Source: Comamonadaceae bacterium (GTDB taxonomy: Bacteria; Pseudomonadota; Gammaproteobacteria; Burkholderiales; Burkholderiaceae_C). From it: a DNA stretch of 47,773 nt. The stretch is taken from assembly GCA_015999985.1 (NCBI GenBank), contig JAECRA010000032.1, forward strand, positions 1-47,773. The letters run 5' to 3'. The notes beneath the pieces were generated by a model. That model saw only the letters and a list, made by a program, of their open reading frames with translations, did not search any database and had not been told where the DNA came from. Both the position numbers and the translations under genes were made by a program. Below, piece after piece: positions 1-8,105 of this stretch (the stretch's first letter is position 1; each line of letters starts with the position of its first letter).

Positions 1-28
1 CCGGGTGGCCGGCCCCCGGGTTTGCAGG

Positions 29-47
29 CCCATAGCCAAGCTATGGG
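29..47. repeat. Short perfect hairpin downstream of the D-2-hydroxyacid dehydrogenase gene
   Basis: An 8-bp perfect stem (CCCATAGC / GCTATGGG) with a 3-base loop lies about 55 bases beyond the stop codon of the minus-strand dehydrogenase gene. No T-run follows it on the minus strand, so a terminator role is only possible. The window edge hides what lies beyond. Confidence 0.35.
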
Positions 48-100
48 TCAAAAAGACGGGGGGAAATGGACCGCTGCGGCCCATTTGGAGCCGGCGATTT

Positions 101-1069
101 CTAAGTCCGACAGCCTCCTAGCCATTCTTCCAGATGAGCTTGCACGTTCGTAGCGAAGGTTTGCAGAACTTCCTTGCAGATGAAGCCGTAGTGACTGGTC
201 AGCAAAGCGTTGTCCAGCGCACGCAATGGATGGGTCAAGGGCAGTGGCTCCTGCTCAAAAACATCCAGTCCGGCAAAACCAAGCCGGCCTTGTTGCAACG
301 CCGTCACCAGCGCCGGCATGTCGATCAGCTCAGCCCGCGAGGTATTCACCAGAATGGCTTCTCTACCCATCAATGCCAAGGTCTGGGCGTTAAGCACGTG
401 TCGAGTGGCCGGGGAAGGCACAAGGTGCAGACTCACCACATGGGCGTTGCGCAGCAAGTCGTTGAGCGGCACCGACGTGACGCCACAAGCTTCGGCACGC
501 GCTGCTGTCATGTTGGGACTCCAGGTCACCACGTCCATGCCCAATGCCTGACCCACGGTAGCCACGCGTTGCCCAATCTGCCCCAAGCCAATCAGGCCCA
601 GCGTCTTGCCAGCCAACACCTGGGGCAGGTGGTCCATCGCATCTGCCCGACGCCAATCAGTTTGTGCGTTTCGGATCTGCAATTGAGGAAGTCGGCGGGC
701 ACAAGCCAGAATGAGAGACCAAGTCATCTCGCACGTGCTGGCTTTCGAAGGCCCCCACTCCGTAAACCGCACTTCGATCCCGAGCTGGGCAGCCGCTTGC
801 ACATCCAGCTTCTGGTTGCGGGTGCCAGTTGAGATGATCATCCGCAACCGGGGCAACGATGCCAGCAGGTCACGGCTGAACGGCGTGCGGTCCCGAAACA
901 GCACCACACACTCGGCGTCCTTCAGTGCATGAATGAGGTCCGGGCCTTCCAAATGCATGCCGTGGATGGTCACCTCGGCGCGAGACTCTATTGCAGCCCA
1001 ATCGGTGAACCCAGCCAGAGCACCTTCCCAGTCGTCCAGTACCACCACGCGCGGGCGGGCGAAAGTCAT
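101..1069 (-). CDS. D-2-hydroxyacid dehydrogenase family protein (NAD-dependent)
   Basis: This 322-residue protein has the two-domain layout of D-isomer-specific 2-hydroxyacid dehydrogenases, which interconvert 2-hydroxy and 2-keto acids with NAD(P)H in the cytoplasm. The Rossmann motif GLGQIG is at residues 161-166. Candidate catalytic residues are Arg245 (in NTSRAEL), Glu274 (in FEQEPL) and His293 (in TSHYGF), all in the family order. Length is normal. Its ATG overlaps the stop codon of the upstream MmgE/PrpD gene by 4 bases, so the two are translationally coupled. The neighbours (Bug protein, MmgE/PrpD) suggest it handles an intermediate of an imported carboxylic acid. The substrate cannot be read from sequence; a phosphoglycerate dehydrogenase role is less likely because no ACT domain is present. 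Confidence 0.88.
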   Translation of the reverse strand: MTFARPRVVVLDDWEGALAGFTDWAAIESRAEVTIHGMHLEGPDLIHALKDAECVVLFRDRTPFSRDLLASLPRLRMIISTGTRNQKLDVQAAAQLGIEVRFTEWGPSKASTCEMTWSLILACARRLPQLQIRNAQTDWRRADAMDHLPQVLAGKTLGLIGLGQIGQRVATVGQALGMDVVTWSPNMTAARAEACGVTSVPLNDLLRNAHVVSLHLVPSPATRHVLNAQTLALMGREAILVNTSRAELIDMPALVTALQQGRLGFAGLDVFEQEPLPLTHPLRALDNALLTSHYGFICKEVLQTFATNVQAHLEEWLGGCRT

Positions 1070-2487
1070 TGAACAGCAGCCGCCGCTTTTTGGTTGCTCT
1101 GACCCGAGGGCGAGCTTTGCAAGGTGGCCAGTTTGATGACTTCGCGCACATCGGTTGCCTTGGCCAGGGACCAGCAGGCATCCATGAGTTGGCGGGTCTG
1201 GTCCTTGCCCAGAATCTCATCGCTCATATTGCTGAACTTGGTCTCCAGGTTCGCATCCGTCATGGGGCGCTGCAGTGACCCTATGGCGTGCTCTACCCGC
1301 AGATGGATCTTGCGGCCGTCCTTGAGGACAGCGGTCGCATCCACCGCCGCTTCGTCGATAGTGTTGTCGATCACTGCATTCACTTTGCCACGCGTGGCCA
1401 CCATGTCGGCGCGGTTGACGATGTCGTCAGCGTATTGGTCTTCGCTGGCCTGGCCAAATACCAGGCCGGCCGCACAGCCGTGATAGACGCTGAACTTGCC
1501 TTCCAGACCATCTTTCGGCTCCTTCTTGCCTGTCAGCTCCAGCACCAGAGAGTGAACGCGCAGATCCAGGCGCTCCAGATTTTCAGGCGTCACTCCCTGC
1601 TCGCGCAGTTGGATGCAAGCATCGATGCTGGGATGGATCACGATACCGCAAGCAAATGGCTTGTAGGTGTTGAAGGAAATCTCAAAGCGCTGGCCCAACT
1701 CATCCGTGATTTCATTCCATGCGTACTTGGTGGAAACCACCTGGGCAAATCCACGCGGCGCTTCCAGCGCCCGGCGACTGGAAGTGAAGCCTTCCTTGGC
1801 CAGCAACGCAGACATCAGGCCGGCCTTGGCTGCGCCGCCAGGATGGAAGGGCTTCGTCATGGTGCCGAACTGCTCCCTAAGACCTACCGGCTGTGACGCA
1901 GCGATCCCCAGCGCCATCTGCGTCTTGTCTGCATCAAGCTTCAGCAATCGCGCGCACGCTGCCGCAGCGCCCAGCGTGCCGGTAGAACCCGTAATATGCC
2001 AACCACGGTCGTAGTGCTCCGGGTACATCATGTTGCCCACACGGCAGGATACGTCGATGCCCAACACCACGGCGTCGATAACTTCGCGGCCGCTTGACCC
2101 CAGTTTCTCGGCCAACGCCAGCACAGCGGAGCACACCGGACCTGCAGGGTGGATGATGGTCTTCAGGTGGGTGTCATCGAAGTCAAAGGTGTGCGAGCTG
2201 ATGCCGTTGATCAACGCGGCGTTGCCCATGTCCACCCGGACATTGGAGCCCAGGACCAAAGCCTGCGCCGCAGGCTCGAACACCTGTGTGGCGCGGATGG
2301 CCGCTTGTGTGGACTCATGATGGGCCGCACCCACCGCACATCCCAGCCAGTTCATGAAGGTTCGATGGGCTTCATGTTCGACCGTGTCATTCCAACCCCG
2401 TGAAGGATGACCGGCGACGAACTCCGCCAGGATTCGGGTGATGGGCGGCGCATTCTTGTCGGCGGCGATAGTGGTGTTCAGTGCCAT
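1066..2487 (-). CDS. MmgE/PrpD family protein
   Basis: This 473-residue protein belongs to the MmgE/PrpD fold, whose known members are 2-methylcitrate dehydratase and cis-aconitate (and iminodisuccinate) decarboxylase or epimerase-type enzymes. The N-terminal all-helical half carries family features such as INGISSHTFDFDDTHL (about residues 114-129) and HPAGPVCSAVLALAE. The C-terminal half has FSVYHGCAAGLVFG. The length matches the family. No prpB or prpC is nearby, so a methylcitrate-cycle role is not supported, and an accessory hydratase or decarboxylase acting on an imported acid is more likely. It lies between the Bug gene (83-base gap with a hairpin) and the dehydrogenase (4-base overlap). 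No strong ribosome-binding site precedes the ATG. Confidence 0.88.
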   Translation of the reverse strand: MALNTTIAADKNAPPITRILAEFVAGHPSRGWNDTVEHEAHRTFMNWLGCAVGAAHHESTQAAIRATQVFEPAAQALVLGSNVRVDMGNAALINGISSHTFDFDDTHLKTIIHPAGPVCSAVLALAEKLGSSGREVIDAVVLGIDVSCRVGNMMYPEHYDRGWHITGSTGTLGAAAACARLLKLDADKTQMALGIAASQPVGLREQFGTMTKPFHPGGAAKAGLMSALLAKEGFTSSRRALEAPRGFAQVVSTKYAWNEITDELGQRFEISFNTYKPFACGIVIHPSIDACIQLREQGVTPENLERLDLRVHSLVLELTGKKEPKDGLEGKFSVYHGCAAGLVFGQASEDQYADDIVNRADMVATRGKVNAVIDNTIDEAAVDATAVLKDGRKIHLRVEHAIGSLQRPMTDANLETKFSNMSDEILGKDQTRQLMDACWSLAKATDVREVIKLATLQSSPSGQSNQKAAAAVQ

Positions 2488-2538
2488 GGCGGTCTGTCTG
2501 TGAAATGAGAAAAAAACGTAGAGCTAAAAGTAAAGGCG

Positions 2539-2559
2539 CGCGTGGCACCATGCCACGCG
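2539..2559 (-). terminator. Hairpin between the Bug gene and the MmgE/PrpD gene, possible attenuator
   Basis: A perfect 9-bp stem (CGCGTGGCA / TGCCACGCG) with a CCA loop sits 12 bases after the Bug stop codon in the direction of minus-strand transcription. It is followed by a moderately T-rich stretch (CTTTACTTTTAG). This is a weak intrinsic terminator or an mRNA-stabilising hairpin that could make the binding-protein transcript more abundant than the downstream enzymes. Confidence 0.45.
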
Positions 2560-2570
2560 GCGGCTTCGCC

Positions 2571-3545
2571 TCAGGAGTCCAGGCGAATATTTTGGGCCTT
2601 CGCGATTCGCTGCCAACGCTCGAGATCCTTGCGCACGTAAGCATCGAACTCGCCCGGGGACATCGGCATTGGCAAAATCGCCTCAATGGCGAGCGTCTTT
2701 TCAAGCCCAGGGTTCTCCAGGACCTTGTTCAGAGAGGTATTGAGCGTCGTCACGATTTCGGTCGGCATGCCGGCCGGCCCCGATACGCCGTACCACTGAA
2801 GGACGTCATCAAAGCCCTTGACGCCCAACTCTTCGAAAGTGGGCACGTCTGGGAAACGCTTGCTGCGCTCTTTGCCCGTTACCGCCAAGAGACGCACCTT
2901 GCCACTCATTGCGTGCGGAACGGCAGCGGCGAGGCCGGGAAAGATGAACTGCGTCGATCCCACCATGATGTCGTTGAAGGCAGGTGCAATGCCCTTGTAC
3001 GCGATGTGTTCAGAAGCAAAGCCTGACCCTTGCTTGAGCAACTCCATCAACAGGTGGGTCAGTGAGCCTGCCCCAGCCGATCCGTAGTTGGTGTGCCGAT
3101 TGTCCTTGACGTACTTCAGGAACTCATCGTAGGAGCGAATAGGCAACCTTGCGTCAACCGCCAGGACATTAGGCGTACCGCCGATCATGCCCACCGACGT
3201 GAAGTGCTTGATCGGGTCATAAGGAAGCTGCCGGGTCGCTGGACTGGTGCCTAGCGTGGCGACATACCCTTGCATCAGCGTATATCCGTCGGGCTTGGCG
3301 CGCATGGTCTTTTGACAGGCCACCACGCCACCGCCGCCACCCAGGTTTTCCACCACGAACGAAGTACCAAGCATCTTGCCCCACTCCGTCGTCGTCGCGC
3401 GGGCCACGTAGTCACTACCGCCCCCTGCGGCCACCGGCACGACAAAATTGATGGGGCGCGCGGGAAATTTTTCCTGCGCCAAACTCATAGTCGGCGCAGC
3501 CAATGCGACAGCACCCGCACCAGCTAGAAATGAACGTCGATCCAT
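2571..3545 (-). CDS. Bug-family tripartite tricarboxylate transporter substrate-binding protein
   Basis: This 324-residue periplasmic binding protein of the Bug (TctC) family captures carboxylates for TTT-type transporters. The N-terminus has a twin-arginine-like signal (RRSFLAGAGAVALAAP) ending near residue 23 at SLAQ. The mature protein starts with the Bug hallmark block FPARPINFVVPVAAGGGSDYVAR and later has DYPT-like loop regions and a normal C-terminal domain. A strong ribosome-binding site, AAGGAGAC, lies 6 bases before the ATG. It probably heads the minus-strand operon with MmgE/PrpD and the dehydrogenase. No TctA or TctB membrane subunits occur in the window, so it must work with permeases encoded elsewhere or act as a sensor. 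The ligand is unknown. Confidence 0.92.
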   Translation of the reverse strand: MDRRSFLAGAGAVALAAPTMSLAQEKFPARPINFVVPVAAGGGSDYVARATTTEWGKMLGTSFVVENLGGGGGVVACQKTMRAKPDGYTLMQGYVATLGTSPATRQLPYDPIKHFTSVGMIGGTPNVLAVDARLPIRSYDEFLKYVKDNRHTNYGSAGAGSLTHLLMELLKQGSGFASEHIAYKGIAPAFNDIMVGSTQFIFPGLAAAVPHAMSGKVRLLAVTGKERSKRFPDVPTFEELGVKGFDDVLQWYGVSGPAGMPTEIVTTLNTSLNKVLENPGLEKTLAIEAILPMPMSPGEFDAYVRKDLERWQRIAKAQNIRLDS

Positions 3546-3660
3546 GTTTGTCTCCTTTTTTTTGTTGAAACCGCTAACCGAACCTGCCTACTTCTCGGGC
3601 AAGAACATGACTCTTCGTTGGCCTGTCTGAATGCTCCAATGACTCATCAGACCTCGAGTA

Positions 3661-3684
3661 CTAGGGCGTGTTAACACGCCCTAG
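3661..3684. repeat. 24-bp perfect palindrome overlapping the gntR stop codon
   Basis: The sequence is a perfect palindrome with arms CTAGGGCGTGTT and AACACGCCCTAG. The stop codon of the minus-strand GntR gene (3681-3683) lies inside the right arm. As RNA it forms a 10-bp stem with a 4-base loop, so it can act as a terminator-like element between the GntR gene and the Bug gene. A near-identical copy lies at 11773-11794. Confidence 0.7.
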
Positions 3685-4376
3685 ATCTGCCTCAAACGCA
3701 CCAGCGCCTGATTGACGTGCGCCTCCAACAGGGCCGCGCACGGCTTGGGCTCCGCCGGCGTCCCGATATCACGCAACGCAGCCACAATTAATTTGTGCTC
3801 GTCGTTTGATTGCTTTCGATGCGCAAGATCCTGCAAATTTTTGAAACGAGCCAGGTGCAGCTTCTGCGTGATTTCGCGGTACGTGTTTTCGATTTCTTCA
3901 TTCCCGAGCACTTCAATGAATGCCCAGTGAAATCGAAGATTGCTGTGGTAATACTTTTTGGCGTCGTCCTGAGAAATGGCGTCATCCATCTCACCGCATA
4001 AAAGATCCAGCCGCGCTGCCAATGCCGTGCGCTCAGCCGCCTCACGCAAACCGATCTGCTGTCCGGCAAATCCTTCCAGCAAAGCGCGGAAGGCATAAAG
4101 GTCGCTGACCTCCTTATCAGTCAAGGTCCGCACGCTGACGCCGCGGTTCTTGCGTGCAACCACCAGACCCATGCTCTCCAGTTGCCTCAGCGCTTCCCGC
4201 ACCGGGACCCGGGAGACCTGAAGTTCCTCAACAATCTCCGGCTCACGTAAAGCCTGGCCCGGAGTGAGATCCCCGGAAAGAATCTTGGACAACAGGCGAT
4301 TGCGCACCAAAGCCCCGAGGGTGGTATCCCTTACCTCGGAAAAATCCGTGCTGAGAGTGGGGAGTAGATAGTTCAT
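3681..4376 (-). CDS. GntR family transcriptional regulator with FCD domain
   Basis: This 231-residue DNA-binding protein has an N-terminal winged helix (residues about 18-82, including LQVSRVPVREALRQLESMGLV) and a C-terminal all-helical FCD ligand domain with histidines placed as in metal-dependent FadR-type members (FHWAFIEV, DEHKLIVAALR, EAHVNQAL). Family members usually repress a neighbouring catabolic operon and are released by the substrate or its CoA ester. It lies upstream of the Bug-MmgE/PrpD-dehydrogenase genes on the same strand, 135 bases before the Bug start. A palindromic site with the TATAC core preferred by FCD regulators lies 17 bases upstream of its own ATG, so autoregulation is likely. 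Confidence 0.9.
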   Translation of the reverse strand: MNYLLPTLSTDFSEVRDTTLGALVRNRLLSKILSGDLTPGQALREPEIVEELQVSRVPVREALRQLESMGLVVARKNRGVSVRTLTDKEVSDLYAFRALLEGFAGQQIGLREAAERTALAARLDLLCGEMDDAISQDDAKKYYHSNLRFHWAFIEVLGNEEIENTYREITQKLHLARFKNLQDLAHRKQSNDEHKLIVAALRDIGTPAEPKPCAALLEAHVNQALVRLRQI

Positions 4377-4392
4377 ACGATTGTTTCGACTA

Positions 4393-4404
4393 ATCGTATA
4401 CGAT
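4393..4404. promoter_or_regulatory. Putative GntR operator
   Basis: The 12-bp perfect palindrome ATCGTATACGAT lies 17-28 bases upstream of the gntR start codon. FCD-type GntR regulators often bind palindromes centred on GTATAC. The assignment to this regulator is inferred from position and symmetry. Confidence 0.55.
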
Positions 4405-4471
4405 CTTACGCCTTCTATTTATGGTGTTAACCCTGAGACGGTATGAGAGGGCCGACGTGCTTTTGAACCGG

Positions 4472-5371
4472 CTACGCACCGCGCTTTTTCGTTCCCATCT
4501 GTTCAATCAGAAACTCGCGAAACCCTGCGACAGCAGGGGCCAGTGACCGTCTCCTGGATGTGTACAAGGCGAATTCCCGGCTTACCGTAGGTTCTACCAA
4601 CGCAATCATCTTCAGACGATGCATTCTGGTCAGGGGCCTCACATATTCCGCGCAGATGGCGCAACCCAGGCCACTGGCGGCAAGAGCCATGGCGGTGCCT
4701 GCATGGTCTACCTGGGTAGTGGCCTGCACCCTCAGGCTCTCTGGCAAGACAGCATTGATGCGTTGAGATGTGTCGACACCCGTGAAAATCAGGGGCTCTC
4801 CAATCACCTCGGCCCAGCGCAGACTTTTACGCCCGGCCCAAAGGTGGCCTGAGTGGCAAACCAGGAAGACAGGGGTCTTGAAAAGCGTTTCAGCTTGCAG
4901 TTCGGGACCGGGATCGGTCGGCAAAATGATCGCCAGGTCGGCTCGCCCGCTTTCCAGGGACGGCAGGATGTCATCAACGGGCAAATCCATGAGTTCCAGC
5001 TGCACATCGGGCCGGAGTTTGCGATACGCCAATAGCAAGGGCGGCATGAGAGTCCATGCAATAACCTGACTGGTCGCAATGCGAACGCGGCCCGACAGTT
5101 GACTGCGCAGCTCTATCGCGACGCGGTTGATCGTATCCATGCCCTTCAGCAGGTGTTGCGCATAAGGCAAGTACTGCTCGCCAGCTGACGACAGGCTCAC
5201 TCGGCGTGTCGTGCGGTCCAGCAGGCGAAGGCCGACTGAGTGCTCCAGCTCGGCCATCATCGTACTCAACGCCGATGCAGTGATATGCATGGCGGCAGCT
5301 GCCCGCACGAAGCTGCCGAGCTCAGCCACGGTCGCGAAAGCCTGAAGCTGGCGCAAGGTCACATTGCTCAT
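4472..5371 (-). CDS. LysR family transcriptional regulator
   Basis: This 299-residue protein has the standard LysR layout: a winged helix-turn-helix at residues about 3-62 (LRQLQAFATVAELGSF, ALSTMMAELEHSVGLRLLDRTTRRV) and a two-lobed periplasmic-binding-like effector domain from about residue 90. It ends with a basic tail (MGTKKRGA). It is transcribed away from the acyl-CoA carboxyltransferase gene, with 134 bases between the two starts, the usual geometry for a LysR activator and its target. The likely job is effector-dependent control of the divergent carboxyltransferase-Bug-CoA-transferase operon. It sits next to a GntR regulator, so the locus has two independent control proteins. Confidence 0.92.
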   Translation of the reverse strand: MSNVTLRQLQAFATVAELGSFVRAAAAMHITASALSTMMAELEHSVGLRLLDRTTRRVSLSSAGEQYLPYAQHLLKGMDTINRVAIELRSQLSGRVRIATSQVIAWTLMPPLLLAYRKLRPDVQLELMDLPVDDILPSLESGRADLAIILPTDPGPELQAETLFKTPVFLVCHSGHLWAGRKSLRWAEVIGEPLIFTGVDTSQRINAVLPESLRVQATTQVDHAGTAMALAASGLGCAICAEYVRPLTRMHRLKMIALVEPTVSREFALYTSRRRSLAPAVAGFREFLIEQMGTKKRGA

Positions 5372-5403
5372 TCTTCTGCTTCAACTCATGAATCGGTAGA
5401 AAA

Positions 5404-5424
5404 GTTTAGCTTGTAGCTGAACTT
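5404..5424. promoter_or_regulatory. Inverted repeat in the lysR / carboxyltransferase intergenic region
   Basis: AGTTTAGCT and AGCTGAACT form 9-base arms with one G-T type mismatch around a 3-base spacer. The site lies 33-53 bases upstream of lysR and about 80 bases upstream of the divergent gene, where LysR proteins normally bind. Its role as the LysR site is inferred. Confidence 0.4.
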
Positions 5425-5505
5425 CCCGTATTCGACACTTGCCTCGCAAGAAGGCAAGCCACCTCGTGCTGGCTTTCGACAACATCCGGATCACACACGC
5501 AAACG

Positions 5506-7095
5506 ATGAGCACGACACCAGAAAACCGAACGCACGATCTGCCAGAGCCCATTGCCGAACTCGATGTGCGACGCGCCGCTGCCATGCAAATGGGAGGCCC
5601 CGAAGGCGTCGCAAAGCAAGCCTCTTTGGGCAAGCTGACAGCGCGGGAAAGAATTGACCGCTTGCTTGACCCGGACTCGTTCGCAGAAATGGGCACGCTG
5701 GCCGGTAAAGGGACTTACGACAAGAGCGGTAGTTTCGTGTCGTTTTCTCCCGCGAATTCAGTCATGGGGACCGGGTATGTCCAGGAACGCCGCGTGGTGG
5801 TTTCTGCTGACGACTTCACCATCCGTGGAGGCTCCTCTGAATCCACAGTTTCGGACAAATGGATCTACGCCGAACGCTACGCGCATCAGATGCGCCTGCC
5901 CATTATTCGCCTGGTTGAATCTGCTGGTGGTAGCGTCAAAATATTGGAACAGAACCAGTCCACCAAAATCCCTGGCTACCCAAACTGGCCCTGGATGCCT
6001 CTGTTGGCGCAGGCGCCCGTCGTCGGAGTGGCCCTTGGTGCTTGCGCCGGACTGGGTGCCATCAAGGTGTCCATGTCGCACTTCTCAGTAATGGTCCGCG
6101 GCATGGCACAGCTCTTCGCTGGAGGACCACCGGTAGTCAAGCGCGGTATCGGTGAAGACATTCACAAGGAGGCCTTGGGCGGCGCGGAGGTTCACACGCG
6201 AATGAGTGGGGTGGTAACGAATGCGGCTGATACTGAAGAAGACGCTTTCGAGCAGGTGCGGCGCTTTCTCTCATTCATGCCAGGCAACGTATGGAGCGTT
6301 CCTGCACGCGTGCAACCCTCTGATGAAGCTCGCCGAGCCGATGCGTCGCTCGATGACGCCATTCCGCCGGACACACGCAAGATCTTTGATGTGCGGCGAA
6401 TTCTCAAATCGGTCTTTGACACCGGATCGTTGTTCGAGCTGGGCCGAAGCTTCGGCGGATCCACGGTGACCATGCTGGGACGGCTGGACGGATTCGCTGT
6501 CGGAATTTTGGCCAATGATCCACGCGTGATGGGTGGGGCGCTGACAGCCCAGGCCGCGCGCAAGCTGGAGCGCTTTGTAGACCTTTGCGACACCTTTCAC
6601 TTACCCATCGTCAATTTCGTCGACCAACCCGGTGTGATGTTCGGCAGCGATGCAGAGAAAGCGGGAACACTGGGTGCGGCCATCAGCGCTGTCTCCGCGA
6701 TTGAACAATCTCAGGTCCCTTGGTGCGCCATTATTTTGCGCCGGTCATTTGGCGTGGGTGGCCAAATGCACGGCCCGCAGCACGGGCCGGATGGTTACGC
6801 CTTGCTGCATAGGTTCGCGTGGCCTACAGCGCGCTGGGGCTCCATTCCCATTGAGGGAGGTGTCGCAGCCGCCTACAAGCGCGAACTGGGCGAATCTGAA
6901 AACTCCGAACAGCGTCAAGCTGAGCTGGAAGCCTATTACCAGCAACTAAGTTCACCCTTCCGAACCGCTGAACGCTTCGGTGTCATCGACATCATCAAGC
7001 CGCGGGAGACACGGACCATCTTGAGTGGCTGGGTTCAAGACGCCCATGGGGTGACGCTTGGGCAGACCGGCATTCGCACGCGCACATTTCGCTAA
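5506..7095 (+). CDS. Acyl-CoA carboxylase carboxyltransferase subunit (PccB/MmdA-like)
   Basis: This 529-residue protein has the two crotonase-like halves of biotin-dependent carboxyltransferases. The N-terminal half contains LGKLTARERIDRLLDPDSFAEMG (about residues 44-66) and VESAGGSVKI, where classic PCC beta chains have SGGARIQEG. The C-terminal half contains FGVGGQMHGPQHGPDG, FAWPTARWGSIPIEGG and a conserved tail helix. It would move a carboxyl group between biotin and an acyl-CoA or run as part of a decarboxylase. No biotin carboxylase or biotin carrier gene lies in the window, so partners are encoded elsewhere or the enzyme is an unconventional member. It starts an operon with a Bug protein and a CaiB CoA transferase. 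No clear ribosome-binding site precedes the ATG. Confidence 0.88.
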   Translation: MSTTPENRTHDLPEPIAELDVRRAAAMQMGGPEGVAKQASLGKLTARERIDRLLDPDSFAEMGTLAGKGTYDKSGSFVSFSPANSVMGTGYVQERRVVVSADDFTIRGGSSESTVSDKWIYAERYAHQMRLPIIRLVESAGGSVKILEQNQSTKIPGYPNWPWMPLLAQAPVVGVALGACAGLGAIKVSMSHFSVMVRGMAQLFAGGPPVVKRGIGEDIHKEALGGAEVHTRMSGVVTNAADTEEDAFEQVRRFLSFMPGNVWSVPARVQPSDEARRADASLDDAIPPDTRKIFDVRRILKSVFDTGSLFELGRSFGGSTVTMLGRLDGFAVGILANDPRVMGGALTAQAARKLERFVDLCDTFHLPIVNFVDQPGVMFGSDAEKAGTLGAAISAVSAIEQSQVPWCAIILRRSFGVGGQMHGPQHGPDGYALLHRFAWPTARWGSIPIEGGVAAAYKRELGESENSEQRQAELEAYYQQLSSPFRTAERFGVIDIIKPRETRTILSGWVQDAHGVTLGQTGIRTRTFR

Positions 7096-7105
7096 GGAGA
7101 CAACC

Positions 7106-8098
7106 TTGAAGAAAACCATGAAGCTATTCGCTACGGCATTGACCGTGAGCATCTGCACTTTTCTACCGCTCGCGCATGCACAAACCTGGAAGCCAAGCAA
7201 ACCCATAGAGTTCTCTGTCGGCGCGGGTGCCGGCGGGTCCCTGGACCAGGTCGCGCGAATGCTCAAGAACATTATTGAGCAGCAAAACCCCCAATCGCCA
7301 GGCATGGTCGTCTATAACCGCCCTGCAGGAGGGGGCCTGATCGCGCTGAACGGACTCACGCAACATCACGGTGATGCCCATTACCTGGCATCCTGGTCAC
7401 AGCAGTGGTTAACCAACTATGTCATCGGGGACTGGAAGGAATCGCCGACGACCAAATACACCACACTGGCTTTCCTTGTGAATGAATATGTCGGCCTCGC
7501 CGTGCGGGCTGACTCTCCGCTCAAGAGTGCGAATGACCTGGTAGCCAAGATGCGCGCAGACCCCCAGTCGGTCAGTTTCGCTGTGGCCACAGCCTTGGGA
7601 AACCATATCCACATCGGCGCTGCCAAGCCTCTGATGACCGCAGGCGTTGACGTCGCCAACATGACGGTGGCGCCTTTCAAGTCTTCTGCTGAATCGATCA
7701 CGGCTTTGCTCGGTGGCCATGTGGATGTCGTCGCTGCCACAACGGCCAATCTCGTGGGCCAACTCGAGGCTGGCAAGATTCGCTTGCTTGCGATTTCATC
7801 CCCCCAGCGTCTCGGGGGTGCGTTCGCCCAGTCGCCCACCTGGAAGGAGCAAGGCATTGATGCCGATTTCGCCTCGATGCAAGGGATTACTGCGCCGGCA
7901 GGCCTTAGCCAGGAGCAGCTCGCTTTCTGGGCAGAAACGCTAACCCGCGCAACCAGCACACCAGAATGGGCTGCCTTCGTACAGCGAAATCAATGGACAC
8001 CACGGCTGGTCACAGGGGTGGCCGCACAGCAGTTGGCAGAAGCGCAACTCATTGAAATGCGCGCGATACTGCGTCAGCTGAAGTTGGCCAAACAATAA
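7106..8098 (+). CDS. Bug-family tripartite tricarboxylate transporter substrate-binding protein (second copy)
   Basis: This periplasmic binding protein is about 330 residues from a TTG start at 7106. That start is chosen because AAGGAGA lies 5 bases upstream and it gives a normal signal peptide (KKTMKLFATALTVSICTF, cleavage after AHA). The longer in-frame start at 7058 would overlap the previous gene and bury the signal. The mature start WKPSKPIEFSVGAGAGGSLDQVARML is the Bug hallmark region with the ligand-contacting glycine loop. It lies 10 bases after the carboxyltransferase stop and 7 bases before the CoA transferase. Together with the first Bug gene it makes two binding proteins around one regulator pair, with no TctAB permease in view. 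Confidence 0.92.
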   Translation: MKKTMKLFATALTVSICTFLPLAHAQTWKPSKPIEFSVGAGAGGSLDQVARMLKNIIEQQNPQSPGMVVYNRPAGGGLIALNGLTQHHGDAHYLASWSQQWLTNYVIGDWKESPTTKYTTLAFLVNEYVGLAVRADSPLKSANDLVAKMRADPQSVSFAVATALGNHIHIGAAKPLMTAGVDVANMTVAPFKSSAESITALLGGHVDVVAATTANLVGQLEAGKIRLLAISSPQRLGGAFAQSPTWKEQGIDADFASMQGITAPAGLSQEQLAFWAETLTRATSTPEWAAFVQRNQWTPRLVTGVAAQQLAEAQLIEMRAILRQLKLAKQ

Positions 8099-8105
8099 GC
8101 ACCCC

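Noticed and set aside
29..47. An intrinsic terminator for the dehydrogenase gene
   Set aside because: The hairpin is perfect but lacks a T-run on the minus strand, so it is listed only as a hairpin.
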